From: Mesocentrotus franciscanus
Lineage: Eukaryota > Echinodermata > Echinoidea > Camarodonta > Strongylocentrotidae
Direction of reading: 5' to 3'
Assembly (NCBI GenBank): GCA_037976565.1
Contig: CP137668.1
Span: 21,056,251-21,120,250 of the forward strand
Length of the DNA: 64,000 nt
Positions 47,789 through 59,229 of this stretch are shown piece by piece. Within the stretch, counting starts at the first letter, position 1. Each line of letters opens with the position of its first letter. The notes beneath the pieces are model-generated. The model ran no database searches and was not told where the DNA came from. It saw nothing but the letters and a program-made list of their open reading frames with translations. The position numbers were made by a program, and so were the translations under genes.

Positions 47789-49630
47789 AGGTGGGCTGTA
47801 TATAATACAGACCACCTCATGTTTTCGTTAGAATTGCCTTTATTATTTATTTATTTATTTCTTTATTTTTCTTATTTCCACCCACTTTTTTGTTAGCAAG
47901 ATAACTTGAAAATGGCTCAATCAAATGCCTTGAAATTTGGCATACATATGTATAGGCATATGGAAAAATCAAAATAACGTTTTCAACCTTGACCTTGACT
48001 GATGACGTCATCTAGGCGCCATTTTGTAAAATTTTCTGAAAATCTACTCATGATCATATCTTCATAACGAAAAGTTGTTTTTCATTCATATTTATCATGA
48101 TCAAGGTCAATATCCGTCCGGTCAATTTCAGGTAAAAACGCGCGCATGCGTCGTCCGCGTTAACGCGCAAAAATTTCAAAATGTTTTTAATCGTCTAAAA
48201 TTTATTTTGCATACGTTTAGGCCATTTTAAGCATTTTATAAAAAATCGCGCACACGCACATGCGCTTTCGCGCGTTACACCATTACACAACATAGAATCG
48301 CCATTTTTTTCCTTCATGATATTTCCCATATTTTTTGAACAATTTGATACCATGTTTATCTCTTTATGACCATTAATAACAAGATGAGCGTCCATTCAAG
48401 AAAATGTACGTGCGCGCGAGCTCTTGTAATACATAGCATATATGGGCAAAAACATGCCTATACAAAATTCATTGTAACTCTTCAGAATGGATGGGAACTC
48501 CCAATTTTTTTCATATTTGGATAGATTATAAGTCGGAGATATGATTTAATGTCTCATTTGACCCTCAATTAACTCATGACGTCATCATAATGGCCTCCGA
48601 ACTCAAAATTTCAATTTGCATATTATGACGTCAGCATATTTTTGGAAAATTGATTGTATCTCTGTAAATGTTGATCGGTTTTCTTCCAAATTTTGATATG
48701 TTTTAGCTGAGACAATTTGCTACAAATGCAGATCCACGATTTTTCATTTTGACAAAGGCATCATGGCGTATTTTTGCGATTAAAGGAGGCATGTCAATTT
48801 TCCTAATTTTACGTGTATTCTCTATGGGACATGACTTTTTCTGAAATCTTCATTCTACATTCCAGTCTTGTTTGAGCAATATCTCAATTTTTTTTGCTCG
48901 ATTTTCTGCCACCTTTGGATATGTTGTAGCTGAGACAATTCTCTACACAGCATGTGACATTTATTTTTCGATCAGATGCCGGGATCATGCTCATATTTCA
49001 CTTGCAAAGTGGGATTTGAGAATTCCATTTTCCGTTCACGTGTAATGTCTATTTGGATTATTTTGGTATAGTGGTCATAGCACTTGCCTCCCATTCCGGC
49101 GACCCACGTTCGATTCCTGGTGGGTCATTTTTTTTTTTTGCCGTCGTTTAAATTTGATTTTATGATATTATTCGACTATTATAACATATTATCATATACA
49201 ATCACAAACAATGTAATAAAATGCCTAATTTTGCGTGTTATATCTATGGGAGAAGAAGTCAATCGTTTGAGTACAACCCTATGGGAAATCTGAGTCCTTG
49301 TCGTGTATTAATTTTGTTATTCATAGTTGGATAGAGTATGAGTCGGAGATATGATTTCTTATTAAAAAAAATCTAGAAAAGCATATTTCATTTTGATATT
49401 TAGATTTGAGGGTCAAAGGTCAAATATACTGTACATGGTTTCTCTATTAAAACCATGCATTGTATAGACTTGAAATTTGGCACACTAATAGAACTGAATA
49501 AGAGGATTATTTATAAAAAGGTCAAATCATGCCAATGTTATCTTAACTACTTAGTATGTCACTAAACATGTGTGGCATGCACTTGGAACAGCCCACCTAT
49601 ACTTGTTATTAACAAGTATTATATGTCTAG
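47789..49630 (+). mobile_element. P-family element 4, full length
   Basis: The 5' hairpin is at 47789-47817 and the 3' hairpin at 49601-49617, with CTAG at 49627-49630 followed by TT. Three TGACGTCA sites are at 48003-48010, 48577-48584 and 48626-48633, and a tRNA-like segment lies at 49056-49127. This is the best reference copy of the family. Confidence 0.9.
49056..49127 (+). repeat. tRNA-Gly(CCC)-like segment
   Basis: It has the same layout as 45669-45740, with A box TGGTATAGTGG and B box CGTTCGATTCC. It is degenerate outside the boxes. Confidence 0.75.
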
Positions 49631-50804
49631 TTTATTTTTCTTATTTCGACCCACTTTTTTGTTAGCAAGATAACTTGAAAATGGTTAAATCAAATACCTT
49701 GAAATTTGGCACACATATGTATTGGCATATAAACAAAGCACAATAAGGTTTTCAACATTGACCTTGACTGATGACGTCATCTAGGCGCCATTTTGTAAAA
49801 TTTTCTGAAAATATACTCATGATCCTATCTTCATAACGAAAAGTCGTTTTCATTCATATTTATCATGATCGAGGGCAATATCCGTCCGGTCAATTTCAGG
49901 TAAAAAACGCGCGCATGCGTCGTCCGTGCCAGCGCGCAAAATTTCAAAATGTTCCAAATCGTCTCAAATTCATTTTGGATACGTTTCAGGCCATTTTAAG
50001 CATTTTATAAAAATCGCGCACACGCACATGCGCGTTCTCGCGCGTAACACGATTATACAACATAAAATCGCCATTTTTTTTTCTTTCATGATATTTCCCA
50101 TATTTTTTCAAACAATTTGATACCATATTTATCTCTGAATGACCATTAATAACAAGATGAGCGTCCATTCAATATAAATATCCGTGCGCGCGAGCTCTTG
50201 TAATACATAGCATACATGGGCAAAAACATGCCTATACAAAATTCATTGTAACTCTTCAGAACGGATGGGAACTCCCAATTTTTTTCATATTTGGATAGAT
50301 TATGAGTAGGAGATATGATTTCATGTCTCATTTGACCCTCAATTAACTCATGACGTCATCATAATGGCCTCCAAACTCAAAATTCCAATTTGCATATTAT
50401 GACGTCAGCATATTTTTGGAAAATTGATTGTATCTCTGTAAATATTGATCGATTTTCTTCCAAATTTTGATATATTCTAGCTGAGACAATTTTGTACAAA
50501 TGTAGTTACCACTATTTTTCATTTTGACAAAGGCATTATAGCGTATTTTGGCGATTAAAGGAGGCATGTCAATTTTACACATTTTGCGTGTATTCTCTAT
50601 GGGACATGATTTTTTCTCAAAAAATGGATTCTACATTCCCGTCTTTCGCGAGCAATATCTCCGTCGTTTAGCTTCGTTTACGCTGAACTTCGAGTATGTT
50701 GTAGCTGAGACAATAAGCTATCTCAAATGAGCCCTTGATTTTATCTTAAATTTTAGTTGGACCAGCCCACCTATACTTGTTCTAAACAAGTATTACAAAT
50801 CTAG
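49631..50804 (+). mobile_element. P-family element 5, 5' hairpin missing, internal deletion
   Basis: It starts at the TTTTTCTTATTTC block directly after the CTAG end of element 4. It lacks the region with the tRNA-like segment and ends with hairpin ACTTGTTCTAAACAAGT (50775-50791) and CTAG (50801-50804). The stem is kept while the loop differs from other copies. Confidence 0.85.
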
Positions 50805-52404
50805 TTTATTTATTTATTTTTCTTATTTCCACCCACTTTTTTGTTAGCAAGATAACTTAACAATGGCTCAATCAAATACCTTGAAAGTTGGCACACATAT
50901 GTATAGGCATATGGACAAAGCAAAATAAGGTTTTCAACCTTGACCTTGACTGATGACGTCATCTAGGCGCCATTTTGTGAAATTTTCTGAAAATCTACTC
51001 ATGATCATATCTTCATAACGAAAAGTTGTTTCTCATTCATATTTATCATGATCAAGGTCAATATCCGTCCGGTCAATTTCAGGTCATTAAACGCGCGCGT
51101 TCGTCCGCGCGTCAGTGCGCGCAAAATTTCAAAATGCTCCAAATCGTCTCAAATTCATTTTGCATTGGTTTCAGGCCATTTTAAGCATTTGTCAAAAATC
51201 GCGCACACGCATGATGCGCTTTTCGCGTAACGCCATCACACAGCATAGAATCGCCATTTTTTTTTTCTTTCATGATATTTTCCATTTTTTTCCAAACAAT
51301 TTGATACCATGTTTATCTCTTTATGACCATTAATAACGGAATGAGCGTTCATTAAAGATAAATGTCCGTGCGCGCGAGCTGTTGTAATACATAGCATATA
51401 TGGGCAAAAACATGCCTATAAAAAATCCATTATAGCACTTTGGGATGCATCGGGATCCCCAACTTTTTTTAATATTTGGATCGAGTATGAGTCGGAGATA
51501 TGATTTCATGTCTCATTTGGCCATTAAGTATATCGTGACATTATCATAATGGCCTTGAAACTCAAAATACGAATTTGCATGTTATGACGTCAGCATATTT
51601 ATGGAACATTGATTGTATCTCTGTAAATATTGATCAATTTTCTTCCAAATTTGGATATGTTCTAGCTGAGACAATTCTCTACAAATGCAGCTACCTCGAT
51701 TTGTCATTTTGACAAAGGCATTATGGCGTATTTTTGCGATTAAAGGAGGCATGTCAATTGTTCACATTTTGCGTGTATTCTCTATGGGACATGACTTTTT
51801 TTGAAAACTGGATTCTACATTCCCGTGTTTCGCGAGCAATATCTCCGTCGTTTTAGTTTAGTTTTCGCCAAGCTTCGAGTATGTTGTAGCTGAGACAATA
51901 AGCTATCACAAGTGTGCCCTTTATTTTTCAATCAGATGCCGGGATCATGCTTATATTTCACTTGCAAAGTGGGATTTGAGAATTCCATTTTCTGTTCACG
52001 TGTAATGTCTATGTGGATTATTTTGGTATAATGGTCGCAATTGACTTGAAACGTTGCATGTTGATAGGTAAGGCAAAATATTTCATATAAAAACACAAAA
52101 TCGAGAATATGCAAATGTCATTATGTTATTTTGATTTTAAGGTTAAAGGTCAAATATACTGTACATGGTTTCTCTAAAACAATGCTTTGTATAGACATGA
52201 AATTTGGCACTCTAATAGACCTGAATAAGAGGATTATTTCAAAAATAAGGTCAAATCATGCCAATGTTATCTTAACTACTTAGTATGTAAATTAGGGTCA
52301 AAGGTCAAACATTTCTCTGATCACTATCTCACTAACCATGTGTGGTATGCACTAATTGGAACAGCCCACCTATACTTGTTCCGAAACAAGTATTACATGT
52401 CTAG
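50805..52404 (+). mobile_element. P-family element 6, 5' hairpin missing
   Basis: It follows element 5 directly. The tRNA-like segment keeps only its A-box half (about 52010-52040). The 3' hairpin is ACTTGTTCCGAAACAAGT (52374-52391), again with intact arms and a changed loop, and CTAG is at 52401-52404 before TT. Confidence 0.85.
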
Positions 52405-52912
52405 TTTTATTTGTTTTTCCCCCATTCTGGCCTTGATGATACCTCATCTCCTTTCCTTCCCGAATAATATCTTCAGCTTTCTCCAACTCCATCCAGTACT
52501 TTTCAAATTTTGTCAAAACTGCCTGCCTCTCATTCTTTCTCTCTCATTCATTCTTTCCTGTTAAATCAACTCTTGTCTAATCGACACTCCTAAGACAGTG
52601 ACAGTCATTGATCCATTCTATTTTAAAGATTTTATTATCAAGCCTCTAGCGAATCTCACGTCGACAACTAAAAATGATCGCTAATATGTATTCCCTCATT
52701 TTTCATCAACATCAAATTTACAATCGTAATTTTCACGATCATCCTAAGACCTAACCAGTAACCACCACCCCACAATCATCACCACCATCTCATCATAATT
52801 TCATCATGATTTCATCGTCATCATCACCATTAACAACTTCATTAAAACGTCACCATCATTATCTTCACCAGAATCGTTCGGAATGCAGAGCACAAGTCTT
52901 CATTCTTTAAAC
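52405..52912. other. Unassigned, with an ATC/CAC-rich stretch
   Basis: Degenerate ATC and ACC trinucleotide runs occupy about 52755-52865. The remainder is pyrimidine-rich and unassigned. Confidence 0.5.
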
Positions 52913-52914
52913 AT

Positions 52915-53230
52915 TTATAGCAAACGTGATTCCTAGATCTACATGCGGCTTTGTAAAATCAGTCATTGTTACGTCACAATACAGCCTTTCATCGCGTGCG
53001 CTCTTTAGCTAACCGCGGACTTTCACCGTTCACCGTTCTGAGAAAGAAATCCGCGCGCTCTCTCTGGCTAACCGTTTGCTCACCGTTTGCTCACCGTTTG
53101 CGCTCCGATAGCTTCCCGCGGATTCTCACCGAACAACAAAACCTTGGAGATAACCGCGGAAAGCTTACGATAGGACAAACGGTACCAAACCGTAACCGAA
53201 CCGTTGTGCCAAAACCTTTGAGCGGTAGTG
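52915..53230 (+). mobile_element. Tc1-like element, right end
   Basis: It shares AGCAAACGTGATTCCTAGAT with 33998-34080 and ends TGCCAAAACCTTTGAGCGGT plus AGTG before TA (53231-53232), the complement of the left end at 33101. It has three CCGTTTGCTCA units near 53075-53100. The 164-codon frame over it has no recognised domain. Confidence 0.65.
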
Positions 53231-54568
53231 TAGGCAACAAACAGAGCCATAAGATTTTTGTTTGTTTTTTGTGTCTTTTTTTTAGCACATTCTCCTTCTT
53301 GAAAACCCATTGCCGGATTCTAACCAGAATGTTGGAAATCACCTGCAGGGAAGGGAGATCTAAAGTTGTGCAAATGGGGTATATAATCTCTTGTTTCATT
53401 ACAAATCATTTCCCTTTCATATTTCCTTCTATCTTTCCCTTTGTAATTCTCTATTTTTAACTTTAATTTTATTCATTCATTTAATTATTTCTTTTTATTC
53501 TTCTTTCTTTTTTTTATCAATTTTTTTTCCTTCAAATTTTAAAAATCTTTCTCATGTTACCCTCGTTACCATCTTCTATTTCTTCCTTATTTTTCCTTTA
53601 TTTGTCTCTAGTAGGCCTAATCTTTCCTTCTATCATTCTTTTTGTATTTTTTAAATTCTCTCTTGTTATTCATTGTTTAACTCTTATCCCGCCATAATGA
53701 ATACAGCCTTACGCCACAGGGCTAATCCCCATTTTGCCAAGCCTCAAATTCCCCTGTGCCAAGTTAATTTTGAGATAATCGGATTAACGTGATGGTACTA
53801 TCAATAGCGCGTGCGGAACACTAGGCACAGTACAATGAGCATGAACAATAACTGCTATTACGAGTGCGACCAATCATGCATAAAGCACCGAAGCGATGGG
53901 TCGATTGCTTGAATTAAGCTGCCAATGTACAAAGCACTATAATGGTACCGTGCATGCGGCCTTATGGCAGGATATGAGTTAATACTTCTTATATCTTCTA
54001 TTTCTACAGTATATTTCTGTATGATCATCTCCTTTATCTATGTTTTTATTGAATTATCACACTTTTCCTATGTCTTTTCCTTGTTTTCATTCTTTTATCA
54101 TACCATGATTTTTATATATTTCCTTATGTTATTCCTTTTTTTTCACCCTTCTATCTGCTTTTTCTATTTTTACAGATGTTAACCTTTGTTCCCGTCCATC
54201 AATTTTTTTTCTTTTTACCTGTCATCATGTTAATCTTCATAATTCTTTTTCTTTTCTTTTTCTACTGTCATTTCATTTGCACCTTTCCCCGTTTTGTTTT
54301 TCTAATATCTTTTCTATCTTTTCTATCTTTCCTCCTTTGTTTTTAACCATCCGTCATCTTTTCTTTCAATGTTTAGGGAACATTTAATCAAACAAAATCA
54401 TTCATTCTTAATATCGCTCATTAGGCAAATTAGCCTTATTGATATGCATGATTATTATCTTTACTTACCCACAACTGTACAATTACAAAAACTACTGCCC
54501 ACTTTAGGGTGTGGAAATAGTGCCCAATCCTAAACAACGATTTGGAACCTCATGTTTTTTTTGTTTTT
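53231..54568. other. Pyrimidine-rich kilobase
   Basis: From about 53395 to 54370 the + strand is dominated by T and C, broken by a mixed stretch at 53680-53970. Open frames here are low-complexity. No exon was recognised. Confidence 0.6.
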
Positions 54569-55956
54569 GTCTCGCCTGCGTAGCAAAAAGCGAGACATAG
54601 GCGCCGCTTCCGGTGACGGCGGCGACGGCGTCGACGGTGTCAACATCAAAAACTTAACCTGAGGTTAAGTTTTTGAATTGTTAATATAATTTTGAAAGTA
54701 TAAGGTCCTATTAAATGAAACTTGGACTAAAGGGTTATTAAGTATCCCCAATCATGTGAGGAAAATTTCAGGTCACAAAGTCAAGGTCAAAGGTCATTTC
54801 AGGTCAACAAACTTAGACTATGTTGTGGCATCATCATCAAAAACTTAACCTGAGGTTCAGTTTTTGAATTTGTAATATAATTTTGAAAGTATAAGTTCTT
54901 ATTCAATGAAACTTAGACTAAAGGGTTATCAAGTATCCCCAATCATGTGAGTAGAATTTCAGCCCACTAGGTCAAGGTCAAAGGTCATTTCAGGTCAACA
55001 AACTTAACTATGTTGTGGCATCAGGCTAAGACTTTTTTAATTGTTATCATAATTTTGAAAGTATACATTCCTATTCCATGAAACTTGAACATAAGGGTTA
55101 TCAAGTATCACCAATCATGTTATTAGTCTTTAAGGTGACAAAGTAAAGGTCAAATGTCATTTCAGGTCTGGAAACTTAGACTTTGTTGTGGCATCAACAT
55201 CAAGATTTTGAAATTTTAGCATAATTTCAAAAGTGTTTGTTCAAATTCCATGAAACTTGTACCCAAGGGCTATCAAGTATCACAAATCATGTGACACAAA
55301 TTCCAGGTCACAAAGTCAAGGTCAAAGGTCATTTTAGGTCAGTAGACTTGGATTATGTTCTCAAAATTTAATATGAGAATTAATAAATAAATTGTTGTTA
55401 TTTGTTCATATTTCATGAAAGTAAATATTCAAATCATTCAAGTACTTTCCCATGAATATTGTAATAGTAATTTTAGTATTCGATCCCAGGCCTAGTATGT
55501 ACATGATCAGTTACAGCTAGGTGACAATATTGATGTTTCGATAATATATATTGGAGTATTTCTCATAATAATGTTCTCATTATGCTAATGAGACGTGATG
55601 TGATGTAGATGGGCTCTACCTTCCAATTGTTTTTACACAAAATGCTGAAAAATCCTCTTTTCTTAAAAAGTTTATTAGATACCGGTAACTTTATTTGTAA
55701 ATTACTGACAAGCATTGAAACATTTATATTCTTACCCATACACTAAATCTCATTATATTGTATCAATATATCATTATCAATATATCAATATTCACTTCAA
55801 AATGCTTATTATATTCAGAGGATTTAATTTTCGGGGGTCTGCAAATGGGCCACCCTGCCTATAAAAATAATGTCCCAACCTCAATTTTTCATCATATCGA
55901 ATTGCGTAATGCCGAATTGCGTAATGCAGGCGAGACCGCCGAGAGCGTTTCACTTG
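54569..55956 (+). mobile_element. G-family element, copy 3, complete
   Basis: It starts GTCTCGCCTGCG and ends GCAGGCGAGACCGCCGAGAG plus CGTTTCACTTG before TT. It contains four internal tandem units, three with AGGTCAAAGGTCA, and the same unique 3' region as copy 1 (21946-23373), differing at only scattered positions. It is non-coding. Confidence 0.85.
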
Positions 55957-56178
55957 TTTTGTTTGTTTGGGGGGTTTGTTTGATACACGAAACTGCCAGC
56001 TTCTTCCTTTCAATGATAGATTGCTTTACAGTTAATGCAAAATATCCTCATGATCTAGCTCACCTGTGAGAAAAACGTTTTAATTTCACAAACATTTATC
56101 TTTTTGTGTGTGCATTTAAACAAAAGATTCAGATTTAAAAAAAAAAAAATGGTTCTTTTTCAATCTTGATTTTTTCAA

Positions 56179-56452
56179 CCCTGAAATCTTTTGATACCCG
56201 GTACTCAAATTGGCGGATCCAGGGGCACAGGGGCACGTGCCCCCAAAAAATAGTGCTCCCCCAACCCTGAGATCTTTTGATACCCGGTACTCACATTGGC
56301 GGATCCAGGGGCACAGGGCACGTGCCCCCAAAAAATAGTGCTCCCCCTCCCCCCACTGAGCAAATTTTCAGCTGGCGTGATTTTCAAATTTGCGGGAGAA
56401 AAAATTGTGCCCCTTGTGCCCTCCCGTCTAAGAAGTCCTGGATCCGCGCCTG
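56179..56452 (+). repeat. 86-bp tandem duplication in a GGATCCAGG-ended element
   Basis: Two units start at 56179 and 56265 (CCCTGAAATC / CCCTGAGATC), each with TGGCGGATCCAGGGGCACAG and GGCACGTGCCCCC. The stretch closes with CCTGGATCCGCGCCTGA, the complement of the AGGCGCGGATCCAGG motif also seen at about 34325 and 34731. It is probably a short inverted-end element. Confidence 0.7.
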
Positions 56453-56557
56453 ACTCATATCATTCATTAGGCAAATCAGGCATTCGAATATGCATGAGAG
56501 TATCACGATTTTATTCACAATCCACAGTGCCATCAAGTGACACCGGTGTTAAGTTGA

Positions 56558-56717
56558 TTTCATGTGATGCATTATAGGAAAAAGTCGACAAAATATCAGA
56601 TGTGGCATTATTACCTAACCTACGATATAAGGGGATTTACCAGATGTTTGAGTAGGGAAGGTTTGAATAGCTTATCCGGGTACAATTTTGCACTGATTCC
56701 AAAAATATTTTATTGAC
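56558..56717 (-). repeat. Dispersed repeat, inverted copy of 2516-2697
   Basis: On the minus strand it follows 2516-2697 collinearly (CAATAAAATATTTTTGGAA, AGCTATTCAAACCTTCCC, TAATGCATCACATGAAA). Confidence 0.6.
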
Positions 56718-57493
56718 CCTGCTCACGATGTTTGGGTCATTTTGGCCACTCTTTGGCCAAAACTGACCATTATGGTAACTTTTGGTCAAGGATAACTTTT
56801 TTAATTGTTATTATCAGCATAGGAGATTTGATGAGCTTATTCTACATAAAAAAGTGCCCTGATGCTAGAAAGAGAGGGCAAATTGTCCCACCCCCTCCCC
56901 CATCAAAAACAATATGGTCATTTTGGTTACCTTTTGGCCAAACAAAAGTTGTACTGATTTTTTACCAAAATTTTAGTCAGAATCAATTGATGGATGAGTT
57001 TTGACATCCTAATTCAATAAGAAAATGTGCACTGATATCAGAACAATCAATCTGTTTAAACAAATTTACGCAGTTCAGACCACTTTGGTCATTTCGATCA
57101 GTGGCTAGCGTTTTGCTGCGCTGCACTGGTTGAAGGAAGTTGACCTGCAAGCTGAAAAATTGGCCCGTCGCGGCTTGCTGGTGGGGGCGCTGTTAATTAT
57201 GAATCCACCCTATAAAGTATTAAAGGGAGACGAATTGTAGCTAACCCTATGGCCAAGTCAACAATTCTCTGGTTAAAATATTGTTTGCAATGTATCCTTT
57301 CAATATTACTTTCATGTATCCTTTTGAAGTCTCAATAGATATTTTAAATCACATGGGGGCGCTGTTTATCAATGTGGATTAGATAGAATGAGTGTAGTTC
57401 AACCAGCAAAGCCAGCAAAATAGTCTGTATGAAAATATCTTTTGTGTGTGTGTGTGAGGGGGGGAGGGGGAGAATGTGTATGTAAATTTATCT

Positions 57494-57524
<31 letters not shown>

Positions 57525-57697
57525 TTGTAGTTGTCGTTGTTGCTTGTTGACTGTAAAAAGGACCTGCTTGTATTTGGTTATTTGCTAAAATAAGTGAAAT
57601 TTAACCTTTACAACAACAACAAATTGTTTTTCTAGATAACCTGGATAAGTGAACAATAGAGCTATCAGTGAGTTCTGCAAAAAGAGAGGTTGCTTAA
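56718..57697. other. Unassigned, with TTTGGCCA motifs and a GT microsatellite
   Basis: TTTTGGCCA-type motifs recur at 56737-56945. A GT run lies at 57493-57520, with a G-rich stretch just before it. No exon was recognised. Confidence 0.5.
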
Positions 57698-58242
57698 AGG
57701 GAAATCCAACCCAAATAGACAACTACTCTAAAAGAAAGCAGAAAAATCAGAGAAGAAAACTGATGAAAGTTTCAATTAAATCTGACTAAATATAAGAAAG
57801 TGATTTATTTTTGAAAGTTGTAATCACTATACGTATGGGCACTTCAAATTGGTCGAAGCGGTAATGTCAATGTGATGTAGTGCCAGACTACTTTCCCATC
57901 TGTTCCAACTTATAAAATGACTAAAATTTAAATTTGTCAAAAATTCATTGCTCAGGAGGGTCAACTCTTTTTAGAGGACCTATAATAATATGCTATCTAT
58001 AATATATTTTGAGTAGTGCCCCAAGGGAAAAGGAACTTATTAGAAAAACAAAAATTAATGATATTTTTATACACACGGCAGGAGAGTTATTCACGTCCTA
58101 CGTCACAATCCACTGATCTCATATTTCAAACATTCATAACTTTCTTACTATTGGTCCGATTCATTTCAAACTTCTGCCATTCTGTTTCTGTTATTTTTCT
58201 GCTTTCATACAAATCAACTTATTACAAGGGTCGGATTGCCCT
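57698..58242. mobile_element. TTAA-flanked palindromic MITE
   Basis: It is bordered by TTAA at 57694-57697 and 58243-58246. The left end AGGGAAATCCAACCC and right end GGGTCGGATTGCCCT are close to inverted. The arms carry AGCAGAAAAATCAGAGAAG and its counterpart. Same family as 19178-19760. Confidence 0.85.
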
Positions 58243-58466
58243 TTAAGGGAATGAATATTTACAAGTTGGCAGAAGAAAATTTCACAATTCTCGCTACACC
58301 AATATTTCGAGCCACTTACAAACTACCGGTGTATAGTGCATGCATGCGGCGCATGTGCGCGTTACACATGTTTGCATGCGCAATATACGAAACTGAAAGC
58401 TATTTCTAGATTCTCTCTTATCGCCAGGTAGTGACTTTTTTTTACAAGTACATGATTTTTCGAGAT

Positions 58467-58646
58467 GAAATACGTAGGGAAGCCCACTACATGTCCATCA
58501 TTTTGTACTTGCTCTTTGTAAAAATGCCGCGAACAGAGTCTTGATCGTGCAGTGATTTCAAACTTGTCTTGTCTTCGGAGCAACCTTTTCCATGTTGTGC
58601 GTTGTGAATGATTTGTTGGGAATTTTACCCAAGTCGCATCTCTCAT
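58467..58646 (-). CDS. Partial THAP zinc-finger domain
   Basis: A minus-strand frame starting MRDATWVKFP reads WVKFP, RTTWKRLLRR, SRLCSRHFYKEQ and GFPTYF. This matches the C-terminal two thirds of a THAP domain: the FP, the conserved Trp (residue 19), the Cys and His of the zinc site (residues 38 and 41, in LCSRHF) and a closing PTYF. THAP domains bind DNA and occur in host transcription factors and in P-element-type transposases. The N-terminal pair of zinc cysteines is absent: a TGA lies just before the first codon. That part could be on another exon, with a possible AG acceptor just upstream, or lost. The frame runs on to 58362 without further recognisable motifs. It lies antisense in the last UBE2E intron. 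Confidence 0.6.
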
Positions 58647-59131
58647 TCAGGGATATCTTCAAATGTTTTTTCATTTATTTTTGTGTGACCAGCACACAGC
58701 AGGTTCAAAGTATTGCACCATATTCCAACTGACGATTCAGTTTGTAAAAAATAGAAAATTGCTTACGATATACTATAAAAAAAAACCAGAAGACAAAGTG
58801 AAAGGTACCACCATCCCAACTATTCCATGTGTATATAGACAGCTAGCTCGGTGACTACTGACTACCAGCTGCTGCGCCACGCCGGCCAAGACCGGACAGC
58901 ACACTGTACAGTCACACAAAATAGACCGAAAATGACTAAATGACCAAGCTATACCAGAGTGCATTTGAAATGGGGGCATGAAACTACCATCTGGGCATTT
59001 AGGGGTATTGGCGATAGCGAGAATTACTGCAAGTAATTTAAACAGAGCTCATTGGCATAGATTTTATCCTTTTTACGCTGCCTAAACATCTATATATGTT
59101 GATTCATTTTTTTCTCTGGTTGACTCCACAG
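58647..59131. other. End of the last UBE2E intron
   Basis: No repeat was recognised. The T-rich stretch before 59131 and CTCCACAG form the acceptor of the terminal exon. Confidence 0.6.
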
Positions 59132-59229
59132 AGGATCCCCTTGTTGGCAGTATAGCAACCCAGTATCTGTCAAACCGTGAGGATCACGACAGATTAGCCA
59201 AGCAATGGACACAGAGGTTTGCAACATGA
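59132..59229 (+). CDS. UBE2E: UBE2E-type E2, terminal coding exon
   Basis: Two bases complete a split glutamate codon. Then 31 residues follow: [20 protein letters not shown] and [11 protein letters not shown], ending at TGA 59227-59229. This C-terminus, with GSIATQY and an ending like RYAT/RFAT, is diagnostic of UBE2E proteins and differs from UBE2D. Joined in phase with the two exons upstream it gives about 126 codons of uninterrupted UBC core. The family's usual total is near 190-200, so about a third is missing at the N-terminus. The 26-kb intron before this exon has normal GT and AG borders. Confidence 0.97.

Noticed and set aside
42138..52404. Recurring 60-90 codon frames in the P array (such as those starting MRHEIISPTHNLSKYEKN)
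   Set aside because: They recur only because the DNA repeats. Between copies they gain stops and shifts, and they show no codon-position bias or recognised domain.
52966..53460. 164-codon frame near 53 kb
   Set aside because: It crosses the end of a Tc1-like element and then T/C-rich DNA. No domain is recognisable.
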